DNA from: Bimastos eiseni
Taxonomy: Eukaryota; Annelida; Clitellata; Crassiclitellata; Lumbricidae
Reading direction: 5' to 3'
DNA length: 64,000 nucleotides
Assembly: GCA_959347315.1 (NCBI GenBank)
Contig: OY365813.1
Span: forward strand, 21,969,272 to 22,033,271
Shown: piece by piece, positions 33,560-45,180 of the stretch
Layout: every line of letters starts with the position of its first letter
Position numbering within the stretch: the stretch's first letter is position 1
Notes under the pieces: model-generated
Database searches by the model: none
Seen by the model: only the letters and a program-made list of their open reading frames with translations
Told to the model about the DNA's origin: nothing
Translations under genes and position numbers: made by a program

Positions 33560-35430
33560 GATAAGGAACACGTTGTACATTCCGTCCCAAAAAAATGTCC
33601 TACCCTCTCATTGGGTGTCCCCACCTCTCAAACGATATCACCTCCTTTGTGTGTGCAACATTTTATAAATGGTTGACACTTTTGTGCTGAGTCCGAGCTG
33701 AATACGATGATAGTTAAATGAAGACCATATCTAGAAGTCTATGGTGATAAGTTCTGATAACCTATGAAAAGTCCCTTGTCTAAAGATAAATAAGGGCCAT
33801 ATCAGCCAAGGAACCAAAGTTGTTGGCGCAAGGTAGGCTGCAGCTGGCTAGGTTACCCTAACCCTATATATAGGCGTACTATATTTTGTTTGCGTGAAAC
33901 CCTGAACATAAAAGCCACATGTCAATTAATGTCGACGCGGATGTCCACCCATCCGTCGTTTAGTTCTTCGTTGATGTTGTCTATATAGGCCTATAACTGC
34001 TGTTCCATTTTGGTCTGTTTTGTACATCCTTCTTCGACAAATAAATAACGAAATATTATTACTTGAAGCGTAGCAACATGGAGATTTATTTGACACCAGT
34101 TCTGGTAATCGGCATACGAAATGGCGGTTGAAATCTGTGATTGCCTCAAAATGAAGCAGTGAAAAAAGGCTAAGGCAATTTGGTCAAGTATTAATAGTCA
34201 GGCCAATCTATAACCTAAAGCCCCGCAATTATTTTCACAATAAATCTTGTTAGCATGGATTGTTCAATTTTCAGCAGATTTGCAATAATAAATAGACTTA
34301 CCTGTGGTCAAAATTTCATCACGTTTAGCCTAGACAATCTTCCTCTGTAGGCCTAACAGGAGACCTGTTCGACATGTTACTAGTTTCGTCTGTGTCGACT
34401 TGATCTCTTCATTAAACGAATATTGATTGATTACCTGCACATAACGATAAGAGTTCTTAATCAACGTTAAACTTTATACACTAGGGCGATAGGGCATTGG
34501 CGTTGCGAACGTACGAGACAGCACGATCTGCGCAGTCGAAACACTTGCAGTGTCTCTATTGCGAGTCCTGTGTATGTAAGTCTATATTATTGGTAGATAA
34601 ACCTGGGACTGATCGGCTAATCAGGAATTATACGCCAAGTCATATAGTTCAGTCTAAAGGAAGATGTCCTTCAGAGAGTTATATTTAGGGCGTAGGCCTA
34701 CACTGCAGAATAGCTCATCGTTAGCCTACTTATCTGTGATATCATAGGCTGTATGTGATTATACGCGCATGCATTTGGTGCCTGAAATGAATCATATACA
34801 TGGAAAACACTTCACTAGTTGTTGAAAAACTGCTGTATTCTCTATCTGTAGATTGTATTGGCGTATTTGTGTATATTACATTAGGCCTAGGCTTCGCGAT
34901 CATTCTAAGTCTTTAACTCTTTATTTCAATGCAGAAGTTCAAGACGTTTATTTGTTTGTTTAAATATTTGAGTAGGCCTAGACTTCTATGCCTTAAGAGT
35001 GTTTGAATCATAATTTCTATCTGTTTTAGTAGCTTGTTGGTTGTATCTTAGCATCGCCCACCTAGTTAATGCTTACTTGGAATTGGCTAGTGGCAATTAC
35101 ATACAGTTATATCTTCGTTTGTAATTATTATACCAGCTGACAAACCACTGTTGTTTACAATCAATAAAATAAAGAAAAATAGTATAATGCTAGTAAGAGT
35201 TAACGGCTATGCAACACTCTAGGAGTGAAAATATATCATCTTTATTTGCAAGTACAAATGGAGGCAGTCTATTGAAAGGAATTGACCGGCGGTGGACTTG
35301 AATATGGCACTTCATGACTGTAGCCCCACTCAATGAGTTTGATTGACAGGACAGTGGTAGCTCGTCACTAGCAACACCCAGTTTGTCGGTAAACCAACCG
35401 CCTCTAAAACCTGTCAAGTTTTTATAATTC
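33560..35430. other. No gene recognised
   Basis: AT-rich unique-looking sequence without long frames or clear repeats. ATG-started frames up to 75 codons (for example 35190-35417, minus) show no recognisable motif. Confidence 0.5.
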
Positions 35431-35454
35431 CCTCAAGTATTTTTTCTTTAGTCA

Positions 35455-35545
35455 TGGCTGGGTTGGGAGCGCTCCTGAGTAGGTTCTGCGAGGGGCGCTA
35501 TATAAATGCTCAGAATGAATTAATGCATGAATGAATGAATGAGCA
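35455..35545 (+). repeat. GCGCTATATAAATGCTC-tailed element end
   Basis: GAGCGCTCCTGAGTAGGTTCTGCGAGGGGCGCTATATAAATGCTC-type tail broken into blocks, followed by ATGA repeats. The same tail occurs near 11435, 30025, 46785 and 57725. Confidence 0.65.
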
Positions 35546-35827
35546 CAGCCGTTGCCTTTGTGAATGGCTGTCAAATTCTCCGATTTAAGTGAATATCTCT
35601 GTCTGATACGATTCTCAGTTCTGACGGTTTGTTACCATCGCTCGAGTGTTGAAAACGACTGAAATCTCATTTACGATTGTCTTCCATCGAAGCAGACAGG
35701 ATTGTCTCTAGATTGATGGACTCCGTTCCGAATTTCACTTGCACAACCAGAAAACAACATATTTGCACCAAAATTGTGTTTAGGGAAAAATATATATATA
35801 CAGCAAGAGAACGTGAATAGAATGAGT

Positions 35828-36165
35828 TCTCTGTGTCTCTGTCTGTCTGTCTATCTGTCTGTCTCTCTCAGTCTCTGTCTCTCTCTGTCTCTGCCAGTCT
35901 GTCTCTCTCGCTCCCTCCTTATCCCTTTCTTCTTGCCTCCTTCCTCACTCACTCCCTCGCTTTTACCGTCCGTCTGTCTATGTCTGTCTGTGTCTGTCTC
36001 TCTGTATCCAATTCCTTCCGTCCCTCTGTCTCTTTTACTGTCTCTGTCTCTACCTCAGTTTCTGTCTCTGTATGTCTCCTTATCCCTCTCCTTTTGCCTC
36101 CTTCCTTCCTCAGTCACTCCCTCGCTTTCACCGTCTGTCCGTCCGTCTGTCTGTCTTCTTATCTG
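35828..36165. repeat. CTGT/CTCC pyrimidine array with internal duplication
   Basis: CTGTCTGTCT and CTCCTT-type repeats. A segment beginning CTTATCCCT and ending TCGCTTT-ACCGTC occurs twice (about 35918-35972 and 36079-36135). Confidence 0.85.
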
Positions 36166-36954
36166 TCACCGCAAGCAACCACTTTCCGTAAATTAAGAAA
36201 AAATCCTCCTGAAAATGTGAAGCGTTTTCGTCGGAAAACACGATGGTTTGTCTGAGAGCGAGACGCACAAATTGTCATCGACGAGTATTCATTATAAACA
36301 TCTTCAAGCAGACGTCGTAATAAGCATAACACAAATAAATAAGCTCACGGCTCGTCTGTGCGTGACGCCCGAAGGTCTGAGGCCCTCGACGCTTCAGCGC
36401 TCGTGAACAAGCTGGTGCCTTCTATAATAACGCGTCAGCGTTGACGAGGTTAGGAACTTAGGATTACCTTGACCCATATTCTCATGTCGGATCCGTAGTG
36501 AAATGTATAGGAAATATGTAGGCCCATTATATGTTTAAGGACGCGCTGGAGGCTGGAGCAGTTATAGGCGTAGGGCCCTATACGCAACTATCTTTCAGCG
36601 ACATTTTGGATCGGGTCGTAGTAGAATAATGGTCCTCTAAAACCATATTTATTGGATCACGGTCTTAGCGGCCTATTGCGATCAAACAATTCTAAATCTA
36701 TGGGATATATATATATATATATATATAATTAAGAGATTTAGGAGATAAATTAATAGAATAGTTGATAACATGTAGACTTTGATTAAATCAACCACACGCT
36801 CTAGTGGTGTTCAGTGCATTTTGACAGCCTGCAGAAAACAACATCGATTTGAAGAGATTTATTTTTAAGTGGCAAAATAACAGGTCACAAATAACGTAAA
36901 TTTTTCCAACCATGGTTATTCTCAAGATCAGTCTCTGACTCTCTTGTATTAGCA

Positions 36955-37022
36955 GTTGCAGTTTAACAACACTGTGTGATATCAAAGATCATTCGCGTCG
37001 CCCATCTCATTCTTCCAGGCCA
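36955..37022 (-). repeat. Family A reverse copy, truncated
   Basis: Starts GTTGCAGTTTAACAACACTG and ends at TTCCAGGCC. Confidence 0.65.
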
Positions 37023-37937
37023 TACAGAGCTATCTCTTGTATTGCTCGCCCGTGTTCCTGAGTAAAGGAGAGAACACCAAAGCGTACACGGAGCGAATAT
37101 GGAATGCGCCCGCTGTAACTTGACGCCAGCGGTCACAACTCACAAGTAAGAATCACTGCTATGATTAGGAGAGTAATTGTTCTTCGTGACCTAATTAGGA
37201 CTCAATTAAATTCACATGGCTTGTTTTGGTCACGTTGGTTGTTTAACTTGTTTTGAACAGCACTGAAGGTCATGACCGTAGCAATGTTTTGCTTCGTACG
37301 TAACGGTACGTTCAGTGCATCTGGATCAATTTAGAAGTACGCCTGACTAGGCCTATCATTGTCATTGTCTCGAAAATCGAAATCAATAAGCGTAGATTAT
37401 TATTAATTAATTGTCAATGTCTATATGACGCCATATAAGGCTACCGAGCGTTTGGAATCGTAACCTCGAAATTCCAACAGTGCGCAAAACATGGCAAAAA
37501 TCGAAATTGCGTGAAATAGGCCTAGCTCTTATCACATGCGCTTAGTCAAAACATAATCGATCGAACAGATGAAAATCATGAAATCGGTTCCAGGTCAAGA
37601 CCAGAAACGGTCACTCTGGAAGGCGATGCGACGGCTAGCCTTGTCTATGCAGGCGTACAGCCCAGTTAGCAAACTTGCTGTCATCTTAAATCTCTTCTAG
37701 CGCTGTATTATTTCCAAGTGTATGATCACATGTTGTTGTCTTTCTATTCTGTTTGCAGTGACACTACTTTATTGAGCGTAAGTGCAGCGCACCTACCGAG
37801 TAGTAACGTGGACGCCCACTCACATAGCAACGTAGGGATTATTGCGCGTTACTAATGTCGATGGTTTCTTTGGCTGCGAAAGATTTGTTTTCGTGACACA
37901 AGTCGAGTCGTTGGGAAAAACATAGAAAACACCAAAA

Positions 37938-38036
37938 ATGATCACCGACATAGATTTTCGCAACCCCGGTTGGAAGATCGAGCCAAAATATTCGCCAAAG
38001 GTTTTAATTGGAAACTGGTATGAGGAGCGAATGAGG
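37938..38036 (+). CDS. CFAP107: CFAP107 exon 1
   Basis: 33 codons, start ATG in AAAAATGA context, phase 0 end before GTAAGC. Holds the most conserved block (KYSPKVLIGNW). Confidence 0.85.
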
Positions 38037-40031
38037 GTAAGCGGCTTTTAAAGCGGTCCGAGCATTTCATGAGCGATGTATTTAGCGCGTAGACGGACAT
38101 TATTAGATGATTTTTCAAAGTATTTTTACCATTTAAAAATGGTTTTTGAATGGTTATGTTAAACTGTTATATGATCTGATCTTGACAAATCTAATATATC
38201 TCTATGATCAATGGCTACGTTCTCTTCAAGTGAGATCGGAATAAAAAATTAAGGCAGCCAGGTTGAAATTCTAAAAGAGTGTAGATATTTGTCACAATCA
38301 TCTTTGTTATGACACAGTGTCCTAAGACAGCAGCTAGCCTCAGTGGTCGTCCAGCATGTGGTAGTGCCAGTCAAAATGCAAAATAATCCAAAAAGAGCAT
38401 AAATATTTTAGCATGCTGTTCTAACATAATTATTTTCAACAGCATTTTAACATTAGTGATAATAATGATTGTTATAATGATGATGATAATAATAATAATA
38501 AAGATTATAATAATGACACTTCTTCTGATAGTTTCTGAGAGCCTTATGGATCATACCTACCTCTGGCAAAAAAATAGTGATAATAATAATAATCAAATAA
38601 TAGTGACAATGATATTGATTATAATAGTAATGATAATAATAGTAATTACAATAATATAATAATAATAATAGCAATAATATAATAATGGTGATGATAATAA
38701 TTATGATAGTTATTATAATAATGATAAGATAATAATAATAATAATAATGATCGCTTCTATTCCTCTGTTTGCAGACAGATAGAAGTTTCTACGACCTGCA
38801 TTTCAACCCTCGTTGGTCGGACCGCAAGCCCTATGCCACTTGGGAGCCAGCTGTCACAGTTCAACGGAGTTTGACGGCCAGGAATGAAGACCTACCAAAA
38901 GGACATCTCCTCAACCATGACAATGGCACCAAAACAGATCAACCAGCGAGAGGTCGGTGGAGAATGGAACTTTGTAGGACAGTCATATCATAGGCTGACC
39001 AACTGACTTGGTTCTGTGAATAAGCTGGTTCCCGCGACTTGGCTTTTGGGGGCGTTGTAGAAATGCTGGTATTACGATTACAAATTGTTCAGCTGGGTAG
39101 AACAGGACCATTACCCTGTCTGTGGTAGTGTCAGTCCCAAGCCTACGAAAAGGCATCACCATCATCTTTGTTATGATACAGTGTCCTAAAACAGCAGCTA
39201 ACCTCAATGGTTGTCCAGCATGTGGTAGGGCCAGTCAAAGGCCTAGGAAAAGAAGGAAGGCGACACCAATCATATTTGTGAGAACACAATGTTGTTCAAC
39301 GGTTCCTAACCAACTGATACTGGTTTGACTATGTAACCAATGGTGGAACTGTGGTTTAAAACCGGAACAGATGATCAACCGATAGACTGAGTCACAAATG
39401 ATGGTTATGGAATGCTCTTTCCTTATCTCTGGGTTTCTTCCCTCCTCAATGCCTCTGAGTTTTCATATTTTTGCTATTATCGTTATTTTTATTATTATTT
39501 TATTGTTATTATCATTATTATTATTATGATTCGTTTGATCATCATTGTCATTATTAGTACTTATTACTATTGTTATTATTATTTTATTATTATTATTTTC
39601 ATCATTTTTATTAGGATTATTATTTTCATTATTATTATGATACTTTTGTTCATTATTGTAATTATTGCTATTGGTATCATTATTATTGCTATAATTGTTC
39701 GATTTTCGTTGCAGTTTCCGGGAACTATGGTCTGAAGGAAGAACTGCAGAAGAAATGGGGCGCGCAGAATTTTGGTTTGTCTCGCGGCGGTTTGAACACA
39801 ACCTACTCTGTCGACTACACGGATTGGCCAAGGAGGTCCCACTTTTACCGAATGGCCGCTCTTGGGGGCTCTGCTCGGCAGACAGTAAAGAGTGGATCAG
39901 TTCCAGTTCACTCTTTGGAAAGAAGCAACTACATCCCGACGACCTTGCATAACAGGTACTCTCTCGTGGCGAATGCACCGGAGTCCGGCGAAGGCTCCAC
40001 CAGATACAGCCGTCACATGGTGGTCAATTGA
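37938..40031 (+). CDS. CFAP107: CFAP107 (C1orf158 orthologue), ciliary doublet-microtubule inner protein; three exons
   Basis: Exons 37938-38036, 38775-38952 and 39715-40031. Donors are AGG|GTAAGC and GAG|GTCGGT; acceptors are TTTGCAG| and CGTTGCAG|. Joined, they give 594 bases, or 197 residues, against about 194 in human CFAP107. Exon 1 carries the family's signature PGWKIEPKYSPKVLIGNWYE (human WQIETKYSTKVLTGNWMEE). Exon 2 has a LPKGHLLNH segment corresponding to LPYKHLITH. Exon 3 begins NYGLKEELQKK (human NYGLYEQLKQR). Phases are 0 then 1, and no frame is broken. CFAP107 is one of the proteins that line the lumen of axonemal doublet microtubules in cilia and sperm. There is no signal peptide or membrane helix. 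Both introns hold AAT/GAT microsatellites and copies of one dispersed repeat; a hAT-like element lies about 95 bp after the stop. AGCAAC (37826-37831), an X-box half-site, precedes exon 1, but no full X-box was found. Confidence 0.88.
38301..38378 (+). repeat. Dispersed repeat in CFAP107 intron 1
   Basis: Matches 39166-39245 in intron 2 over about 80 bp (TTTGTTATGA-ACAGTGTCCTAA through CCAGCATGTGGTAG-GCCAGTCAAA). It contains the end of a family A unit followed by the start of another. Confidence 0.7.
38455..38755. repeat. AAT/GAT microsatellites in CFAP107 intron 1
   Basis: Imperfect AAT, GAT and AAC runs. Confidence 0.95.
38775..38952 (+). CDS. CFAP107: CFAP107 exon 2
   Basis: 178 bases, begins TDRSFYDLHFNPRW and ends one base into a Val codon completed by exon 3. 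The less conserved middle of the protein. Confidence 0.85.
39013..39082 (+). repeat. Family C copy in CFAP107 intron 2
   Basis: TGTGAATAAGCTGGTTCCCG to GGTATTACGATTACAA. See 60075-60150 for the family. Confidence 0.6.
39126..39300 (+). repeat. Family A copy joined to a second partial copy, CFAP107 intron 2
   Basis: 39126-39192 runs from GTGTCAGTCCCAAGCCTACG to ACAGTGTCCTAAAACAGC. A second unit from 39225 (GTAGGGCCAGTCAAAGGCC) runs to about 39300. Confidence 0.65.
39470..39690. repeat. ATT/ATC microsatellite in CFAP107 intron 2
   Basis: TTATTATTATC-type repeats reaching to within about 25 bp of the exon 3 acceptor. Confidence 0.95.
39715..40031 (+). CDS. CFAP107: CFAP107 exon 3 with stop
   Basis: 317 bases from the second base of the split Val codon to the TGA at 40029. 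Contains NYGLKEELQKK and the C-terminal Ser/Arg/Tyr-rich part. Confidence 0.85.
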
Positions 40032-40126
40032 GCAATGCTCGAGGTCTGTGAGCAGAGCACGGGATTCGGTGAGCAGAGATCAGGTGCTCTGTGGGACCGA
40101 ATCACAAACTTCTGTGTGTTTTTTAT

Positions 40127-40494
40127 TAGGGATGAACTGAAACTCGGCTCGGACGCTTGGCCGAGTTTCATAGTACTCTGCATTACTCCGACTCGGACAA
40201 ACAATGGGTCCGAGTTTTAATCAAATTCTGCTTTCCGATTTCTTATTTTGAGAACATAAATAGAATGTCTTTAATGACAAAACAACAATTCACCTAACTA
40301 AATACACAAATACTTACTAGTTCCTATTCCCAAGAGTAAACTGAGGCAAAACGACAAATTCTTGAAAATTGTGCAAACCGTTCAGCCAAAAATTAAAAGA
40401 ACGAGACTTTTTAAATATTTAAAACTCGGATTCTGCACAACTTAAATTAGTAAAACTCGGACTCTGCAGAACATTGACACTCGGTTCATCCTTA
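40127..40494. mobile_element. hAT-like non-autonomous transposon with GGGATGAAC ends
   Basis: Left end AGGGATGAACTGA, right end TCGGTTCATCCTTA: inverted over 12-13 bp with one or two changes. About 368 bp, no frame, with ACTCGG-rich subterminal motifs on both sides. It lies in the presumed 3' untranslated or flanking region of CFAP107. Confidence 0.6.
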
Positions 40495-40499
40495 ATTTC

Positions 40500-41800
40500 T
40501 ATGTGTGAAGACTTAAACCTCAAAACTGATATCTTATCGGCTAACATTGTTTTGTTATACTGTATCGTGCTTTGTATCACATATCATGTTGCAAGAAAGG
40601 TATTTGGCCAAGGCTTGCCAGTGCTCTAAGTAGGATAAGCCAACCCTAATGAATTAATCATGGAATTTGCTACATAATCAAGATTTATGAGAATTCACAG
40701 TTTCTATCTGTATTAATGTTTTTCTATTGTTTTTTATAAAATACTTTTGTACTAAATATAATTAGTCTACGAAATCGTTAGTTTTTGCTGTTGAACACAT
40801 CTAAGATGGTTTGTGGCATTATGAGCGTACTTTTTTGCTCCAGTGGGCCTCTCACTATGCAATGACCTCTCCTGAGTAGGATTCTTGTGGGGATCTCATA
40901 TGCGTCTCTGCTTTGCCTGAATACCTTCCTTTTCACGAGCCTATCACACCAATGGCGCCTCAGAATAGTCTGCTGCAATAGGCACTTTTCAAATAATAAT
41001 AAAAGTAATAATAATAATAGTGGTAGAGTAGTTTAGAAGCATCATCTCGTTCTATATTTGCAACAAATCTTTGGTTATTAGTTGTGAGTTCCTTGTGGAT
41101 GGTCTGTGCCAATCTATGACGATAAATGCAAAATTTTTTTAACTTCTCTACTATAATATTTATGAATGTTTTGTATTGCTACTTTTCATACTCTAAAGGT
41201 TTGCTTCAAAATCTAAACAGTCTTAGACTTTCATACTTTTAGTAGTTTTAGTCTAACACTGTAAGGTATAGATGATGCTTTCATTTGTACAGAACAAATT
41301 ATTTCATTTCCTGTAAGTTTCGCCTGTATGGAACAGCAGATTTCGTCTGTATTGCAGTTGTAACCTAAGATTTCTATAAGTACCCTTGGGTTGACATCAG
41401 AGGTGCTTGCGATTTTCTAAATAACTTTATATTTGCTATAAATGATCAGTGATACTAACATGTTACACCACACAAGCCCATGTGTTCAAAATTATGCATC
41501 CTTAACTGATGTGTGAGTGACTGTATACTCCAGTCCTTGAATAAACTGGTCCATTACACAAATGTTCACCATAGTGAGGTTTCTGAAGGCGCTAAATAAA
41601 TATTCTGATATGTACATGCAAGAAAGCATGGAGAGAAACTGCAAAGATCTTATTTTGATGTCTGAGAATAAGTATTAATTTTAGAAGCGAATATCAAGTT
41701 TTGCTCTTTTGCTTCTCATATGTTTCTGTTTAATGACCTATTTCAGTTTAATGACCTGTTTCTGTTTGATGAGCTATTTCTGTTTAATGACCTCTGAGCT
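40500..41800. other. No gene recognised
   Basis: AT-rich sequence with no convincing frame; an AAT run is at 40997-41020. Confidence 0.5.
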
Positions 41801-41819
41801 TTGGAATGAGGTACTATCA

Positions 41820-42095
41820 TACAGTTGTATTGTATTGTGTTCTAGAGAGTGGCATTCTAGAGAGCATCATTTTAGAGCACAAGAACACTATTCGGGAGTG
41901 ATACTCTAGAAGAGAACTATTTGAGAGCACTATTCTAGAGAGCAATACTTGGAAGCACGATTCTACAGAGCATTTGTTGGGAGCACTATTCTATTGAACA
42001 TTATTTGGGAGCACTTTTCTAGAGAGAACTATTTTGGAGCAACTGTTATTGAGATCATTATTTGGGAGCACTATTCTATAGAGCATTATATATTT
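41820..42095. repeat. 25-30 bp minisatellite with the core GAGCACTATTCTAGAGAGCA
   Basis: About nine drifting units (ATTCTAGAGAGCATTATTTGGGA type). Confidence 0.85.
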
Positions 42096-42589
42096 GTACT
42101 CTTGCTGCAGATTGAAGTGTAACACGTCATTATTAATACAATGCCATGCACATCCTCTGTTCTTTGTGTGTAGGTCGTTTTAACATTTGAGAACTATTTT
42201 TCTTCAATATATAAAACCTAAAACTGCAGGACATAAAAACTGTTCGCTGTTTACATTATTAAATTACTTTGTGAATTTCATATTGACCGAAGTACATTAA
42301 GGAATTACAAGCATGGAACTGCTCGTTGATTGTAACTATAATCTAACATCTACAAAATTTAATGTGCTCATGCATATCATCATAAATAAGGCCTATGTGG
42401 TTAGCACTGATTGATTAAAAAAATACTTAATGAGCAGTTAGAAATTAATGTGACTTTCCCATCTGGCCTGGTATGGGCATTCGCAAATACTTTGAACGCT
42501 TGTGGGTCATACGACATAATAAGCTCAAGACTATTTCGAACCCCAAGCTATTGGCCAGCGTTAGCAGCAAGCAGGACCATACCGAGCTA

Positions 42590-42735
42590 TAGCCTAGCAT
42601 CAATCTGGCTCCCCACATTTTTGAAAATAGAGCACTTTATGTTATAATAAGTTGTTCCATCCTGAAATTTGCACCCTTTCCACATTTGTACCCTGGGCCA
42701 CGGTCCCGCTGGCCCCCCTCAGAGCGGCCCTGACC
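42590..42735 (+). repeat. Dispersed repeat D, copy 2
   Basis: Partner of 15290-15440 (AGCATCAATCTGGC ... CCCTGGGCCACGGTCCCGCTG). Confidence 0.7.
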
Positions 42736-43194
42736 ACAAGAATATGACATCTTAATCAAAGGGACCAGTTTTGCAAGTGACTGCACAGAATCTTCAGATA
42801 AAGACAAAACAACTTGTAAATTATTAGGAAAAATAACGGACACATAAGGTAAATAATGTTTTTCCAACACTAACACGAAATGTGAAGTAATTGAACCTTA
42901 CATGGCACTACTAGGGAACTAGCGCACACCGCTAGCCTGAACGACAATATAGTGAATTACAATCAACAATTAATTTGAGATTGTCTGAAGCGCTTTTTGG
43001 CTGATTAAACAAAGGAAAAGAACGCTCGTGTTGCCTAGAGCGAAAACGCAGCTCTTGCTTCAAAATATTACACAACATATTTCACAAATTAAAATCACAG
43101 GTCATCATTATTGGCAAATGAAACGCGATTTGACAAGTCCAGGGTAAAGTCTTCATGTTATAGAGCATAAAAATACTAGTCGTCTCCTAGATGC

Positions 43195-43365
43195 TTGCAA
43201 AAAACCAATGCAAGTGTTTTTATGCAAAAGAATACATGTACACAAAAAGACGTGTACACAGAAATTACATGAACACAAAAATTAGACGCACACAAAAAAC
43301 ATGTAAAAAATACATGTAGGCTTACACAAAAATTACATGTACACAGACACATATATAACAAACAC
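43195..43365. repeat. 18-22 bp minisatellite with the core ACACAAAAATTACATGT
   Basis: About eight imperfect units. A GAGACAGA microsatellite follows at 43527-43615. Confidence 0.8.
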
Positions 43366-43526
43366 ATTTACACCTAGCTTATGTATACACAATCGTAAAC
43401 CTAACCTTCAGACTTCTAAAGTACTATTCTTAAGCTCGGCACGGGGCACCAGCTTATTCACAAGTGCTGCTTCATTTTGATAGGTTGTCCACATAAGCCA
43501 AGTGAAGTTTAACATCCAGTTGTCAA

Positions 43527-43620
43527 AGAGATCGAGACAGAGAGAGACAGAGAGAAAGAGAGACAGAGAGAGAGAAAGAGAGACAGAGAGAGAGAAAGAA
43601 GAGAGACAGAGAGAGTAGTG
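43527..43620. repeat. (GAGACA)n/(GAGAAA)n simple repeat
   Basis: Purine-rich hexamer repeats on the plus strand. Confidence 0.95.
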
Positions 43621-44356
43621 TGGATTTCATTTAGGATGGGAAAAGAATGGGTAGATTATGGTACGAATGGGATTGTATACGCATATATACAGACACCAAC
43701 ACACACATACAAGGATATACACACATAAAGATACAAATGCAAACACACTTACAGGGCCACTATAAACAACATAGTATACAAACACACATGTACCTATGTT
43801 CGTGAACAAAATAAGTCTAGAGCATTAATTTCTGAACTGGTCGATATCTGAAGGACATTTGCAGGAGTGAAAATATACAGTAAAATATATACAATATTGT
43901 ACAGACAAAACGCATGCAAACATTCCCTACTACACTTGGCCCTCCTCCTCTTTACAACACCGGCTCCTTGCGTCATGTTCCGTTAAAGCATTGATTCTGA
44001 TATGATACAGTGACATCTATGATATGGATCTCAACTTTGGTTTTAACTTCATGAAATAAAATGAACTCAGTGTATAAGATTGTGCCTCTGAATCGTTGCT
44101 TCAAATGCGCATGAACTACGGCACTCACATCTCCATTATTATTATTATTGTTTACTCATTATTATAATTATTATTATTGTTTACTCAGTTGTGTTGTAAA
44201 GAGGTCGTGATATGGCTATCAAACACAGCGTTACAACTGCGCCAGGCAATGCTATATCAACACTAGAAGATCCAGATTTTGTACCTGATCTCATGCCATG
44301 GGAATATACTGGGGGGGGGGGGGGTCCAAGCAAGGCAGACCGAATAATATTACACT

Positions 44357-44593
44357 AAAAACTTAGATATGTCTAAATTCTTAACTTCCCCTAACTGAGC
44401 CAAGATCTCTCAAATTGAATCCCTCCACTCCATTTCTTGGATAGAGCATTTGTTCAAAGGTTAATATGGCTGTATATTAAAAACTTAGATATGGCTAACT
44501 TCTTAACTTCCCCTTAATTGAGCAGAGATCTCTAAATTAAATCCCCCCCACCCTTTGTGGATGGAGCATTTGCTCAAAGGTCAATATGGATGG
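44357..44593. repeat. Tandem duplication, two copies of about 118 bp
   Basis: 44357-44475 and 44477-44593 both run from AAAAACTTAGATATG through TTCTTAACTTCCCC and GATCTCT-AAATT to GGATxGAGCATTTG-TCAAAGG. A G14 run lies just upstream (44310-44323). Confidence 0.8.
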
Positions 44594-44894
44594 CTTCAAT
44601 CAATGCAACTTGATATAGCGCCTCTTAAAGAAATTTACTCAGGCTTATCGCCTCTTTTCGACTCTAACTGAAACAATGACAATTTGTCAACTTGATCCAA
44701 GATCTGTAAAGTATACCCAAAATACTTACTAGTGGAAAACTTATTTAGAAGGACACATCAGATGCGCTTTCTCAAAAACACAGCAATGTAGAGAGGGGCC
44801 AGTGAACATATCTAGGTTCGTCAACAGATACATAAATACATATATTCGATTTAATCTTTCTTTAATTCAATTTAGCTATTTATTTCTACGGAAA

Positions 44895-45180
44895 TCACAC
44901 AAAGTAGTCGTTTGCTCCGGCGTAGGGTGCTTCGATTTTAAGGCATCGGATTGCTCGGAGCAGTGTTCTCTGATGCGCTGGAACAGTTATTCCCATCTGG
45001 TCGATGTCTATTTCGGTGAGATGAACGACGTGATTAACGGTACGGTAGCCTCTGTTGTGGAAATTCGGGGCGTAGCAGGCTAGCTGTAGCGAGGCCAGCC
45101 AATGACCGATCTCTTGGTTACCGTAGTGCTGCTGGGCGAGGCTGACTGGCGAAGTTCGAAGGTCTGGGGTTAGAGACGGA
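44895..45180 (-). CDS. Eph exon 15: SAM domain, PDZ ligand and stop
   Basis: 286 bases from TTTTGTAG| to the TGA at 44895-44897. [26 protein letters not shown] and [16 protein letters not shown] form a complete SAM domain; ends DYFV. Confidence 0.95.

Noticed and set aside
37801..37860. X-box in the CFAP107 promoter
   Set aside because: Only isolated half-sites (AGCAAC at 37826, GTTACT at 37848) with wrong spacing; not enough for a call.
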